Assembly: GCF_963169125.1 (NCBI RefSeq) | Contig: NC_084801.1 | Location: forward strand, 115,905,061 to 115,969,060 | DNA length: 64,000 nucleotides | Reading direction: 5' to 3' | Source: Humulus lupulus | Lineage: Eukaryota; Streptophyta; Magnoliopsida; Rosales; Cannabaceae | Shown here: positions 32,681 through 44,089 of the stretch, piece by piece | Layout of the letters: each line of letters starts with the position of its first letter | Position numbering within the stretch: position 1 is the stretch's first letter | Position numbers and translations under genes: made by a program | The notes under the pieces: model-generated | The model's input: the letters and a program-made list of their open reading frames with translations, nothing else | What the model was told of the DNA's origin: nothing | The model's database searches: none

Positions 32681-33715
32681 TCATTGATAATATCTATTCA
32701 AATGGATGGCGTTCCAGGTTCGTGGGACTGCCCCTCCATTAAGCCGAGCTAATTTATAAGTCCCCTCCTTAATGACCTCGATGACTTGATATGGTCCTTC
32801 CCAGTTCGGTCCCAAGACCCCATCCTTGGGGTCCTTACTGGCCAGGAAAACTCTCCTGAGGACCAGGTCGCCAACGCTAAAGGCGCGATTCTTGACTTTT
32901 GAGTTGAAATAGCGAGTGATCTTCTATTGATAGTGTGTGAGCTGGAGCTGCGAATCTTCTCGCCTTTCATCAATCAAGTCTAAAGAGGTGCAAAGAAGCT
33001 CGTGGTTGCGATCCTGGTCATATGACTGGACCCTATGCGAAAGTACCTTTATTTCCACGGGGAGGATTGCTTCACTCCCAAAGGTCAGGGAGAAAGGAGT
33101 ATGACCCGTAGGAGTCCGATGCGAGGTCCGGTATGCCCAGAGAACCTGGGGGAGCTGTTCCTGCCAGACCCCCTTCGCTTCATCTAGTCTCTTCTTGAGG
33201 CTCGCCTTGAGAGTCTTGTTGACAGCCTCGACCTGGCCGTTCGCCTGAGGATAGGCCACGGAGGAGAAACTTTTCACAATTCCGTACCTTTTGCAAAATT
33301 CGGTAAACAGGTCGCTGTCGAACTGAGTCCCATTGTCGGAGACAATCTTCTTGGGTAGCCCGAATCGGCAAATAATGTTCTTAACCACGAAGTCAAGGAC
33401 TTTTTTGGAAGTTATCGTTGCCAGAGGTTCTGCCTCAGCCCACTTCCTAAAGTAGTCGATGGCTACCACGGCGTGGTGGACCCCGCCCTTTCCAGTAGGG
33501 AGGGTGCCAACCAAGTCGATCCCCCAAACTGTAAACGGCCATGGGGAAGAGATCATCTTCAGCTCGACTGGAGGAGCTCGGGCAATTGTGGCGAATCGCT
33601 GGCATTTGACGCACTTCTTCACGTATGAGATTGAGTCTTTGGAAAGAGTTGGCCAGTAATAACCTTGCCTCAGGACCTTTAAGGCCAAGCTTTGCCCCCA
33701 ATGTGATCTCCGCAA
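32681..33715 (-). pseudogene. T2 integrase
   Basis: Integration enzyme. From 33715: LKVLRQGYYWPTLSKDS, then Cys-x2-Cys (CVKC), completing the H2C2 zinc-binding domain that starts in the previous frame. The core acidic triad is visible in GIDLVG (Asp), VSDNGTQFDS (Asp) and NGQVEAVNKTLK (Glu). It continues VLWAYRTSHRTPTGHTPF. A TAG at 32924-32926 interrupts just before the C-terminal domain (VLGPNWEGPYQV, WNAIHLNRYYQ, stop at 32681-32683). The frame differs from RNase H, so an indel lies near 33700. Otherwise the core looks intact. Confidence 0.9.
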
Positions 33716-34443
33716 AAACCCTCATGCACTTCCTGCAGGATGGCCTTTGCTTCGCCTGGAAGAACACATCGTAGGAGAGGTAGGGAGTGCCCATGCTGGT
33801 ATAACACCCCATCTATTATAGCGTACCTGGGAGCTTGATACAGAACTCGTCGCGCAACATTACGCCATTCAAGTAGCTTTCCCTCGACGAGATACTCAAG
33901 GATGGGAGTCATCCAGGCCGGCCTGGCGTCGATCATCTCGACCTCCGTCCTGGCTTCCTCTATACTTGGTTTCTCCAAGAATTCTACCGGCACTAACCCC
34001 AAGGTTTCCGTCTCCCCAGAGGTGGCGAGCTTGGCGAGAGCGTCTGCATTAGCGTTCTGCTCCCGAGGTATCTGCTCGATCGAGCCCCGCCCGAACGCGG
34101 ATAGCTCAACCTTTACCTTTGCTAGATAGGCAGCCATCTTAGGACCCCGTGCTTGATATTCGCCCAAAACCCGGTTTACCACGAGCTGGGAGTCACTGAA
34201 GCACTGGACGGAGCTCGCCTTCAGCTCTTGAGCTATCCTTAGCCCGGCCAGCAAAGCTTCGTATTCGGCCTCGTTGTTGGAGACCTTGAACCCGAACCTC
34301 AGCGCCGAGTGGAATCTATGTCCTTCAGGGGATATCAAAATTATTCCAGCTCCGGAGCCATTCTCGTTGGATGAACCATCCACAAATATCCTCCACGACG
34401 CCTGGGCCGAGGTGACCTGGGGCGAGTCTTCTACAGGATCCTC
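33679..34443 (-). pseudogene. T2 second (archaeal-type) RNase H and linker to integrase
   Basis: Acidic residues are seen in IFVDGSSNENGSGAG (Asp), NNEAEYEALL (Glu) and CFSDSQLVVN (Asp), with the terminal NADALAKLA. This is the extra RNase H that marks Tat elements. It is followed by the linker and the first half of the integrase zinc finger (VHEGFCGDHIGG), then a frameshift near 33700. A TAG at 34444-34446 separates it from RT in the same frame. Confidence 0.9.
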
Positions 34444-35916
34444 CTAGAATCCTGTGCACTCGGCTACAAAATCGGCCAGGGCCTGACTCGTTATAGCAGT
34501 TCGCGGAGTGTACAAAATTTTGAACTGGCTAAGCTCGATTGCCCACTTTAACAAGCGTCCTGATGCTTCAGGTTTTTGCAAAACCTTCCTTAAAGGTTGA
34601 TCGGTCATGACGTGTATTAAGTGGGACTGGAAGTACGGCTTGAGCTTGAGCGAGGCCGTGATAAGGCAGAACGCCAATTTCTCCATCAACGGGTACCGGG
34701 ATTCAGCTTCGAGAAGTCTCTTGCTGATGTAGTAGACTAGCTTCTGAATCCGGTCTTCTTCCCGGACCAACACGGCACTGGCTGCATCCTCCGTGACAAC
34801 CAGGTAGAGAAAAAGAGGCTCTCCTGCTTTTGGTTTGGATAGTACGGGTGGCTCGGCTAGATGTGCTTTCAGGTCGAGGAAAGCGCTTTCGCACTCTTCT
34901 GTCCACTCGAACTTCTTATTTCCTCGGAGCAGGTTGTAGAATGGCAAACACTTATCGGTGGACTTGGAAATAAACCGATTGAGGGCTGCCACTCTTCCTG
35001 TGAGGCCTTGGACATCTTTGCGCGACCTGGGTGAGGGAAGCTCGAGCAGTGATCTGATCTTGTCGGGGTTTGCCTCGATTCCTCGGGTATTGACGATGAA
35101 ACCCAGGAATTTTCCCGATGCGACTCCAAAAGTGCACTTCTGTGGATTTAGCCTCATGCCATACTCCCGTAGGATCTTGAAGCATTCTTCCAGGTCGGAA
35201 ACATGGTTATCGGCAGTCTTTGACTTGACTAGCATGTCATCGACGTATACTTCCATGTTTTTTCCGATCTGGTCTGCGAACATTCTATTCACCAACCTTT
35301 GATATGTAGCCCCGGCGTTCTTCAGCCCGAAGGGCATGACCTTGTAACAATAAACGTTAGTCGGGGTCATGAAACTGGTGTGCTCTTGGTCCGCCGGATT
35401 CATGGCGATCTGATTGTAGCCTGAGTACGCGTCCATAAAGGGCATGAGCTCATGCCCCGCCGTGGCATCCACCAACTGGTCAATCCTTGGCAGTGGAAAA
35501 CAATCCTTGGGGCAGGCTTTATTCAGATCGGAGAAGTCGATGCAGGTCCACCATTTCCCGTTGGGCTTCGGGACCAGCACGGGGTTGGCGACCCAAATTG
35601 GAAACTTGGCTTTGCAGAAAAAGCCGCATTTTTTGAGCCGGGCTACCTCTTCCTCCAAGGCTTCAGCCCGGGTTGTTCCTAGGCGTCTCTGCTTCTGGGA
35701 CTTTGCAGGAACGCTTTTATCCAGATGAAGTGTGTGCATGATGACATTCGGACTGATTCCCACCATGTCCTCGTGTGACCACGCAAACACATCCAGGTTA
35801 TCCTACAAAAATCTGACCAGCTCCGCCTTCCTTTTGCTGCAGAGGTTTTTTCCGAGCTTGACCATCCGTGATGGGTTCTGCGGATCAATGTTTACTTCCT
35901 CGAGCTCCTCAATAGC
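34444..35916 (-). pseudogene. T2 reverse transcriptase and first RNase H
   Basis: The 448-codon open stretch below 35790 holds NPVLVPKPNGKWW, FMDAYSGYNQIAM, MPFGLKNAGATYQRLVN, VYVDDMLVKS (catalytic YVDD), FGVASGKFLGFIVNTRGI, then the gypsy RNase H (FEWTEECESAFLDLKAHL, YYISKRLLEAESRYPL). It begins upstream of 35790 in the same frame, broken by a TAG near 35791 (after ELVRF-L) and by a stop at 35917. All RT catalytic aspartates are present. Confidence 0.93.
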
Positions 35917-36576
35917 TTAGAGCTCGGATCTGTCCTCGCCTATTCGGGGGTCAATATCCTCACTTAAGACGATATTTTCCCCTTTGGCGCTTTGAGGTTT
36001 TTCAATCTCAGGATCAGCTAAGGGTTCCCGAGATTCCTCTTCACCATCTTGGATGGCCATTGCCAGCTGCCCGGGTTTAGGTTTTCCCTTCATGGAAATG
36101 CTGTAGCATTCCCTGGTAGCGAGCTGATCGCCATGGACAGTGTATATTCCCGTGGAAGTAGGGAATTTCATCGCGAGGTGGCGAATGGAAGTGACGGCCT
36201 CAAAAGCTATGAGCGTAGGTCGTCCCAAAATTGCGTTGTAAGCAGCGGAGCAGTCGATGACCACGAACTCGAGGAGTTTGGAGACTGTCTGAGATCCTTC
36301 TCCCAGGGTGATCACTAGCTCGATCGTCCCTATGGCCGCCGATCCTTCTCCCGAAAAACCATACAGCATCATGGAGGTCGCCTTCAGCTCGGCGACAGTC
36401 AAACCCATCTTTTCTAACGTGGACCGGAATAGGAGGTTCACCGAGCTCCCATTGTCGACTAGCACCCTCCTAACCCTCCGATTAGTGAGCTGAACTGCTA
36501 CGACCAGAGGGTCATTGTGCGGGAACTCGACATGGCCCGCATCATCTTCTATAAAAATGATTGGTTGCTTCTCCAA
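35917..36576 (-). pseudogene. T2 aspartic protease
   Basis: Matures Gag-Pol. The active-site region reads VRRVLVDNGSSVNLLF, followed by YNAILGRPTLIAFEAVTSIR, the usual Tat protease core, and an acidic linker to RT (ENIVLSEDIDPRIGEDR). It is in frame with gag upstream across a TAG at 36577-36579 and with RT downstream across the stop at 35917-35919. Those stops are isolated nonsense changes. Confidence 0.88.
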
Positions 36577-36579
36577 TCG

Positions 36580-39012
36580 CTATTGCTTTGGCAGGCGCTG
36601 TTCCGGGACGAACTCTACCCCATTGTGCGCCTTAAGTTCGTTCATGTACCTCTTCTGGGCACCCCTGCTTGTGCCAGCCATATGTGGACCTCCAGAGATG
36701 GTGGATATCTCCCCTCCTACCATGGGAGGAGGGACGTCCTGATCTATCCGAGACCCAGGCTGACTGGTCGGGACTTCTGGAGCAGGTCGACTTGCTGGGA
36801 CCCTGTTCCGCGCGTACTGAGCCAAGGGGCCGGCTCGGATGAGAGTCTCGATCTCATCCTTCAAATGCCTACAATCATCAGTGTTGTGGCCAACATCGTT
36901 GTGAAAGCGGCAAAACTTGGAGGTGTCTCTCTTCCCCTTTTGGTGCTTCATCGGCTCGGGCCTCTTCCAGGGGAGGCGAGTAGAATTAGCTAGGAAAATA
37001 TTCTCCCTGGACTGGGTGAGCTCTGTATAAGTCGCGTAGACGGGCTTGAACTTGTCCACGGACTTATTCTTCTTTTGGCCGTGCTGGCTGCCTTCACCAT
37101 TCCCCTTTCTTTTGCCTCCACCGAGCTGGTTGTTCTGTGTGATGTTTTGGGTCGCTGCCACGACCTCCGTCCCCACTCCAGCGGGCTGATCAGGGACCTG
37201 GTTAGTTCCTGCAGCTGAGGCTTCGGCTTCCTCCAAGTTGATCCATTCCTGGGCCCTGTTGAGGAATTCGTTAACCGAGTTGACTCCCTTTCTTTGTATA
37301 TCTTTCCAGAGATCCCCTCCGACAAGGATTCCAGTTCTCATGGCCATGAGCTTGGAGCTATCATCTGCGTCTCTGGCCCGGGCAGCGACGTTCGCAAATC
37401 TACTCAGGTAGGCCTTCAGAGTTTCGTCGGGCTGCTGCCTCACGTTAGCCAGAGAGTCGGCCTGAACGCGGGCAGCCTGGAAGGCTTGGAATGCCCTTTT
37501 GAAATCAGCCGAGAAAGTTTTCCAGGAGCTGATTGACTGTCTTTTGCCTTGCTTGAACCACTGCCTGGCTGGTCCAGTCAAGGTGGAAGGAAATATTAAA
37601 CACCTCAGCTCGGGGCCAATGTTGTGGGCCATCATCAGGGTGTTAAACATCCCCAGATGATCTGACGGATCTCCGTCTCCATTGAACTTAGACAGGTGCG
37701 GCATACGGAAACCAGGTGGGTACGCCGTTGCTGCTATGCTGGGGGCGAAGAGCTCCATCTCGTCCCCTAAATCATATTCATCTTTTTCTTTTTCTGACAG
37801 GAGCTTCCTCATCAGCTCCTCCATCTGGGCCAGGCGCTCGAGGGTTTGGTCCTGATGTCCTTGGTTATTCCGGGCTGTTCAATAGCTCCGGATCCATTGT
37901 ACATATTTGGTGGGTTATTGCCTCTCCTATCTTGAGATAGGTTATTTGGGGCATTCCCGCTGTTACGTACTTCGGACAAGGCTCCCCCTGAGCGAGCATG
38001 GCTGTCTCCTCCTGCTGGCTCCCCTCTATGAGAGTTAAGCCGATCTCGCAGGTCGCCCCCCTGGGTGGCTTGTGGACTTTGTGCCGAGCTCAAACGCTGA
38101 CACAGGTCCCTGCCAGAAAGGTCACTCCGGCGACTGCCGGTCCAGTAGCTCCTGCTGGAGAGGCTCGGAGCTCGCCTTTGGTGCTGAGGATCTGGGCTTT
38201 CCCTTGGCGCCCTGCTACGTCGGGACGGTCCGGCTGATGGCGGGTTTCGCCTGCTACTTCCATAGGCCAGGATATCTCGGACGGGCCGAGGAGGAGATGG
38301 ATATCTGATTGGAGACGGAGGATGCCTGACTAGAGAGGCGATCCTAGTTCCGTCAGGTCGGATCAAATTAGGTGGGGGCCTTTCGGCCCTGCCAACCTGC
38401 GGGTCCCGCGCCTGGCGGTCTGGACGAGGCGCAGGATGACTGTTGGGGATGGGCTAACGCTGCGAGCCCTCCCCGGACCTCCTTCTGGAATTCCCTCGAG
38501 CTCCCCTGGGCGTGCTCGAGGCCGGTTGGGAGCTAGGAGTTGAAGTCCTGACCGAACGGCTGTACTGCTGTTGTTCGGCTCTAGGCATTCCTCTGAAGTC
38601 TGCATCTCGTCGGTGTGACAAGGGAGTGGAGTTGGCTGTCGGAAGTCTGTCCGAGCGGCTATGCCTGGACCGATTACCCCATCGATACTTAGGAGCCTCG
38701 CCTTTCCTCTCTCCGACGTTAGCGTCAGTTGTGAGAGGGGGGTAGTCGGGCCAGTACATCCTTGATCTGCTGGTTAGCTATTGCTAACTGGCTCCTCAGC
38801 TGAGCATTCTCCATCTCCACCACAGTGTAATAACATTGGTTCGGATTAGGTGGCCGGGGCGCCGAACTTCCGGTGTCGTCTTGGCCCGCCAGTTGCTTGC
38901 CGGGCCGCTGCTGGACTTCAGGAATTTGTTCACCAGGAATGGCAGTATGATGAGCCTCCTGCCCATCATGCTGTTCTGTCTCGTTACCATGCCTGGATCA
39001 AGTAGTCACCAT
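36580..39012 (-). pseudogene. T2 gag
   Basis: The likely start is ATG at 39012-39010, 34 bp inside the PBS; codon 5 is a stop. A helical stretch (MENAQLRSQLAIANQQIKD) and a long Arg/Ser/Pro-rich region follow, reached through two frame changes (near 38750 and between 38366 and 37824). The open frame below 37824 holds the Retrotrans_gag capsid part (GDPSDHLGMFNTLM, ARQWFKQGKRQSISSW), a Gln/Lys-rich linker and the zinc-knuckle-like CRFHNDVGHNTDDCRHLKDEI. Gag is the particle protein. The C-terminal part is in frame with protease. Confidence 0.88.
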
Positions 39013-39045
39013 AGTTGGATGTTTGCGACAGCACTAATTGAACTT

Positions 39046-39065
39046 GCTCTCAATGAAAGCACCAA
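39046..39065 (-). other. T2 primer-binding site
   Basis: The minus strand reads TTGGTGCTTTCATTGAGAGC two bases inside the 5' LTR. It is nearly identical to the T1 and E sites. Confidence 0.82.
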
Positions 39066-39067
39066 AC

Positions 39068-39822
39068 TGTTGACGTGGTTCTTCGCCAACAGGTAATTAA
39101 GAAAATAAGAGAAAGGGATTAGTGCTTAGGTTGAACCGAAATAGATATATGATCTTAGAAAATGAAATGGTGACTCAAAATACGTTTTTTAAGTGGTTCA
39201 AAGGTTAAAATCCTTCTACTCCACTAGTCAGTATTATTGCTATATACTGGGTATTTGATTACAGGGTATTTCTTACAATCGAGAATCCAACCTCTATTAA
39301 GTCCCAAGGTCTCCATATTTATAGGAGAAGGCACCTGGGAGTTGGTAAGAAGGTCATCCCGTGACCTTCTTACCTATCATGTCAACTCTGTGACATTCAT
39401 GATTAATTCCTAAACCTGACACATGAGTGTGGTCAAATCAATAGGTAAGGGGATAATGGGCCGCACGGCCCAAACCAGTCGTGGGAGTCTGAATACGCAC
39501 GTTCTTGCTGCGTGTCCAAGAAGTCAGGGATATATCAAACACGTGATGTCTGATATATGCACGTTTACCTTGTGTGGTTGACTTCATAAAAGGTCACAGC
39601 CTCCACATCCAGCTCGCACGACGAGCTGGATGCTTACCTCGACCTGCGGCCTTCAGGGTCCAGATTCATTCTTTGAGCAATCTTGGTGAACCCTTAGTTT
39701 ACCTCGAGCTAAAGAGGTAGGGCTTTACGATGCAGCTCCGGTTTCGGGGAGGTCCACGTGGTAGTCATGATTAGGCCGTATCTCAGCTCGTTAATCAGCC
39801 CGTGGGAAAATCAGGGCATACA
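39068..39822 (-). mobile_element. T2 5' LTR
   Basis: 755 bp, the same length as the other LTR. The TATA box (plus-strand TATTTATA, 39316-39323) drives leftward gag-pol transcription. The right end GGCATACA is followed by TTTAT. Confidence 0.95.
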
Positions 39823-39884
39823 TTTATAATACTGAAAAAATAAATACAAGCTTAGTTACAACTAAATAAACATCTTTCCAAAAT

Positions 39885-40547
39885 TCAATGATAATATGGT
39901 CGTAGATGTTCACCGTTCCAAGCTTACGGAACTAATTCTCCATTTAATCGAGCTAGTTTGTCAACTCCAGGTTGAATTATGGATTCAATTTGGTAGGGTC
40001 CTTCCCAATTAGACCCGAGCATGCCTACTGATGTGCCTTGCATGGCCAAAAATACTCTTCTGAGCACCAAGGCTCCCAATCCAAAGTGTCTGTCTCGAAC
40101 CCTCTTGTTGAAGTACCTTGTGGCGCGTTGCTGATATGCGACATTCTTAAGCTGAGCTTTGTCTCGCTTTTCTTTTATTAGGTCTAGGAATTCATTGAGT
40201 CGTGATTGGTTCGAGCCTTATGTATATGCCTCGTGTCTTAGTGTCAGAACCTCGACCTTGATTGGCAACATGGCCTCGCAACCATAGGCTAACGAGAAAG
40301 GTGTGTGTCTAGTCGAGGTTCGAGCTGTTGTTCGATAAGCCCATAACACTTGCATTAATTCTTCCAACCATTTTCCTTTGGCCTCTTCGAGCTGTTTCTT
40401 CATCGAACTCCTTAGGGTCTTGTTCATTGCTTCGACCTGACCATTTTCTTGCGGATGAGCTACTGAGGAAAAACTTTTCATTATCCAATTTCTTTCATAA
40501 AACTGAGTTAACAGCTCGCTATCGAATTGGGTTCTATTATCTGAAAC
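39885..40547 (-). pseudogene. E integrase, C-terminal half
   Basis: The minus frame starts at the point where a family S LTR cut it: VSDNRTQFDSELL (second core Asp), then HPQENGQVEAMNKTLR (catalytic Glu), VLWAYRTTARTSTRHTPF. It continues to the C-terminal domain with VLRRVFLAMQG, GSNWEGPYQI and AWNGEHLRPYYH, stop at 39885-39887. One in-frame stop is visible before AWNGEH. It aligns with T2 integrase throughout. The first half of the enzyme is not found to the right of the inserted DNA. Confidence 0.85.
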
Positions 40548-41082
40548 TGTAACACCCTGGATAACCAAGATCGTTACACTGTGTGTTTAGAATAGTGAAT
40601 AACTCGCTAATCAAGTTGTTTGAACATAAATGTGTTTCTAAAGTCAAGTGACAGGTTAAGGTTAAAATATTTTGATCGTAAAATGGTTTATTTTCATTAA
40701 AATAAGAGTTTGATACATGGGATCCCAAAAATAAGGTTTACATGGTGGATACAACAGTAGCCAGTCTAAATGGCAAAATACAAGTTTTGCTATAGTCCCT
40801 ATAATTCCCTCGGCCGTGGCGGTCAAGCAGCTGCCGATGTACACTCTGCCCCAAAATCTCTCCAACTCATGGTTGGTCCAGCCTTCCCTTGCCTTTACCT
40901 GCACCACGTAGCACCCGTGAGCCAAGGCTCAGCAAGAATCCTTTAATCAACAAGCATAGATAGCAACAAAGTGTATATAACAAACCTAGACCAACATGTC
41001 CAATTAACAGCAGAATATAAATGCTAAAATAAGCAACAACAATGGTTTAATCCAAACATATAGATCAATCATTGTTAGAGAA

Positions 41083-42196
41083 TATATGTTATTGCTCAAT
41101 GGAAATATGGAAAAAACAAAAATACAACTGTATGCAAAGAATACAATAGACAAGGTAATTGATTAAATAAATATTACAACTCAATTACTCAAAATACAAG
41201 TAAATAGAAATAAGAGAAGGAAGAGAATTATAAGAACTAAAACTCTAAAACAAAAGATACCAATAAATATGTAAATAGGAATAAGAGAAGAGGATTACAA
41301 ACTCAATACACTAATAATACAAGAAGAACAACAGAATGAAAAGATCAATGGAAAAGCAAACTCTCACACAACCAAAGTGTAGAGTAGTGGGGATCACCAA
41401 CTTGAACAAGGTTCAAAACCTTTGTCCAAAAGCTTATTTCCCCCTATTCTCTAAGCACTAAGGGATCTCTCTAGGAAATAGCTCTATGGAATTATCAAGC
41501 ATCTATGGTGTATTTTCCAGCCAAGTGCTTTGTGGATGGAAAATAATGTGTCTTACAAGTGAGCATTAGGCTCCTATTTATAGAGTTTGAGATACCCCTT
41601 TGAATTTCAAATTCCACCAACCCCCATGGCTGTTACCAATGCTTAATTGGATATTTATGGAATTAAAATGGAGATTTGGGAGTTATTTGGGATGTTAGAA
41701 CCGTTCAATTTGGAAAAAACTGAAAAATCATATAGGTTGTCAGCCTTACTGTCAGCCTTACTGGCCGCAACCATGACTTTTCAGTGGCCGCGGCCACTGG
41801 CTTCTGTCCTCCAGGCCGCGGCCACAGGCCATTTTCAGCACAAAAAATTCATTTTTCCAAAACGTCCCAAATCCTTACTCACATGATTTTGTAACCTCCA
41901 AACACTTATTGGGAGTTAAAAACATGTCTCCAACAGCCATATTTCATCATGGCTTTGTGAAATCCAATCTCAAATGTGTAACATATAATATACACATTAT
42001 TGGGTAATATTTAGGAGTTACAAATTTGTAACTGATTTTGTAACTCCAAAATATGTCACATTTTTCCACACACATGTGTCCAATTTTTGTGACTCTCAAT
42101 AATATGTTACAAGGTGTGACAAATCATATTTGTGTGACAAATCAAATTTTGTCACATTATTTAATCTAACATTATATTATATGAAATAATATAACA
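41083..42196 (-). mobile_element. Solo LTR G, 1114 bp, ATCAT target duplication
   Basis: TGTTAGAGAATAT to AATATAACA, flanked by ATCAT at 41078-41082 and 42197-42201. A minus-strand TATAAATAGGAG (near 41572-41583) sets the orientation. Two GC palindromes (GTGGCCGCGGCCAC and AGGCCGCGGCCAC) stand at about 41782 and 41812. The termini and AT-rich body suggest a copia-type LTR, but the lineage is not established. The 41647-41886 frame is not a gene. Confidence 0.87.
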
Positions 42197-43292
42197 ATCA
42201 TAATACAGATAATTAGGGGTAGGCACCCTTAGGCCGAGCCCTCTAGTTGTTTAGCTGATCCCGGCTCGCTTAGGCCGAGCTGCGTTCAATACGCTCAACA
42301 TCAGCCCCAGCTCCCTTAGGTCGTACATTCACATCACACATAACTGATATTCAGGTTACAGAGCACATATGTTCATTTACAAGGAATCTCAGTCCCATCC
42401 ATTATTTGGGTGCAGTTTTCTTACCTCAAATCCCGAGCGAAGGATGTAAAGCGGTCCCGAGCACGATCCTCAATCTCAAGCCTTAACGGTAACCCTAGTC
42501 ACAAGCGACAATAGATAACCATCAAAATCTAATCCAATTAAAATTCGGGTAGTAGAATTTGTCCCAAGCGCTTAGGCTTAAATCCCCGAGCCTAAAAACC
42601 AACCTAGGCTATGGCTGCTTAGGTGGGCCGTGACCTGGCCCTAAGGGTCATGGCGCGCCTCAAGTCAGAGGCGCCAGCCTCTTGTTCCAGGTGGGAGGCC
42701 GGCCGTGACTTGCCCTTTAGGGCCGCGGTGCGCCCACAAGTCAGCAAGCCTTCCCAGGGCCTTCTGGGGCACGCGGGCCGCGACGCCCATGAACTGGGTC
42801 GCGGCGCACCCCCGTGAACCCAGAAATCCTTGGGTTTCTCTGCGTTTTTCCCCCAACTACAGCCTCAAAATTCAACCTAACTATATACCCAAGCCAAAAC
42901 CAAGTCCAGAATTCTCAATATCACTTCAAAACAACAGATATAGCCTATATCACTAGTTTAATCCTCCCTAAATGCCAAATTCAGAACCCCCCTTAAGTAA
43001 CCCTTAACATGATCAAAACTAACCAGAAAATCAACAACTTAGAACCTGAAATCTTACCTCAGTTAGAAGCTTTAATCCTCAGCAATTGCTTGGTTGTTCC
43101 TAGCTTAATTTCCTCCAGATTTCCAGCTCAATTCCTAACTATATCTCTTTAATAAAAATGATCAAAATGCCCATTATACTAACCCAACCTCCTATTTTCC
43201 CTTAAGGGAGAAATAGTCATTAGCCCCAATTCCCGCTAATTCCTTGAGTCATCATACAAATTTCCAATTAATCCCATCATGCCCAACTAACT

Positions 43293-43904
43293 TGTTATCC
43301 AAAAAACAGACACGGATGACGTGGCAGGTGATTTACGGACACGTGGCTGACACCTGGCAGAGTTCTGTTAGAGTATCGACCAGTGAGATATTGCATGCAT
43401 AACGGTTAAGTTTTTCTTACGACCAGCCTGGTCGTACACTCCGAATATTTCAAGATAATTTTGTGAAGATCTAAGTCAATCCCGAGATTGTCTCCAATAA
43501 TTCCTGGTGATCCGATTAATCAGGAGAGAATATCTATAACAAATTGATGTAATCCTCCTTGAGCCTATAAATAGGGAAAGATAGCTCAAGGGAAGGGACT
43601 TTTTTTTGGGCTTTTTGCTTACTTGAGAGTATAGATTTACAAGAGAATTAGAGCTAGTACATTACGATATATTGTTTATTCTTCAGAGGTTGGTGAAACT
43701 CATAGAACCCTAGTTCTTTGATCACTCCTTTGAATCCTATATCAATAATAGCTTAAGTGGACGTAGGTTATTAACAGTTTCTGAGGCCGAACCACTATAA
43801 ATTCTTGTGTGTTTTATTGTTTTTGTCATTATATTCATTCTAACATATCTGTCCACATCAAGCATTTTTGACTCCGTGTCAGTTGACCAAAATCAGGGTC
43901 AACA
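43293..43904 (+). mobile_element. Solo LTR H, 612 bp, TAACT target duplication
   Basis: TGTTATCCAAAA to CAGGGTCAACA, flanked by TAACT at 43288-43292 and 43905-43909. A plus-strand TATAAATAGGG near 43567 and a T-rich, ATTGTTT-containing 3' part fit a plant LTR in plus orientation. It is nested in family S copy 3. Confidence 0.9.
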
Positions 43905-44089
43905 TAACTAACAAATACTTACCCATTACTCGATAAACCCCAAATATATGTTAAGTTTCCCAAAATACCCCTAGGCTCACCCCGAGCCGGGTATTAAACC
44001 TCGCTGTGGCTATTCCGCTAATCCGCTCACTAGGAACGCCTAGAGTCATATACTGCAAATATATCCATGTGGATTCCAAAAATCCACCA

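Larger units (their letters stand above)
26752..39822 (-). mobile_element. Complete Tat-lineage Ty3/gypsy element T2, 13,071 bp, TTTAT target duplication
   Basis: Two 755 bp LTRs (26752-27506 and 39068-39822) bound the element. TTTAT flanks it at 26747-26751 and 39823-39827. The minus strand carries gag, protease, RT, dual RNase H and integrase. The plus strand carries the antisense gene next to the 3' LTR. By eye the two LTRs differ at about 19 positions (about 2.5 percent), so this is a fairly recent insertion. Several stops and frameshifts in gag-pol make it non-autonomous. It is the best template in the window for reading T1, E and M. Confidence 0.96.
40548..44085 (-). mobile_element. Family S LTR (copy 3), interrupted by two solo LTRs and truncated at its right end
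   Basis: It begins TGTAACACCCTGG directly after GAAAC, inside E's integrase codons. Landmarks shared with copy 2 occur in order: GGGATCCCAAAA-AATAAGGTTTACA, the GCACCCGTGAGCC block near 40910, and CACCCCGAGCCGGGTATTAA near 43980. The usual GTTACA end and a second GAAAC are absent; the likeness fades at about 44085 where another LTR begins. The approximate end has an uncertainty of tens of bases. GC-rich palindromic sequence lies at 42630-42810. Confidence 0.78.
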
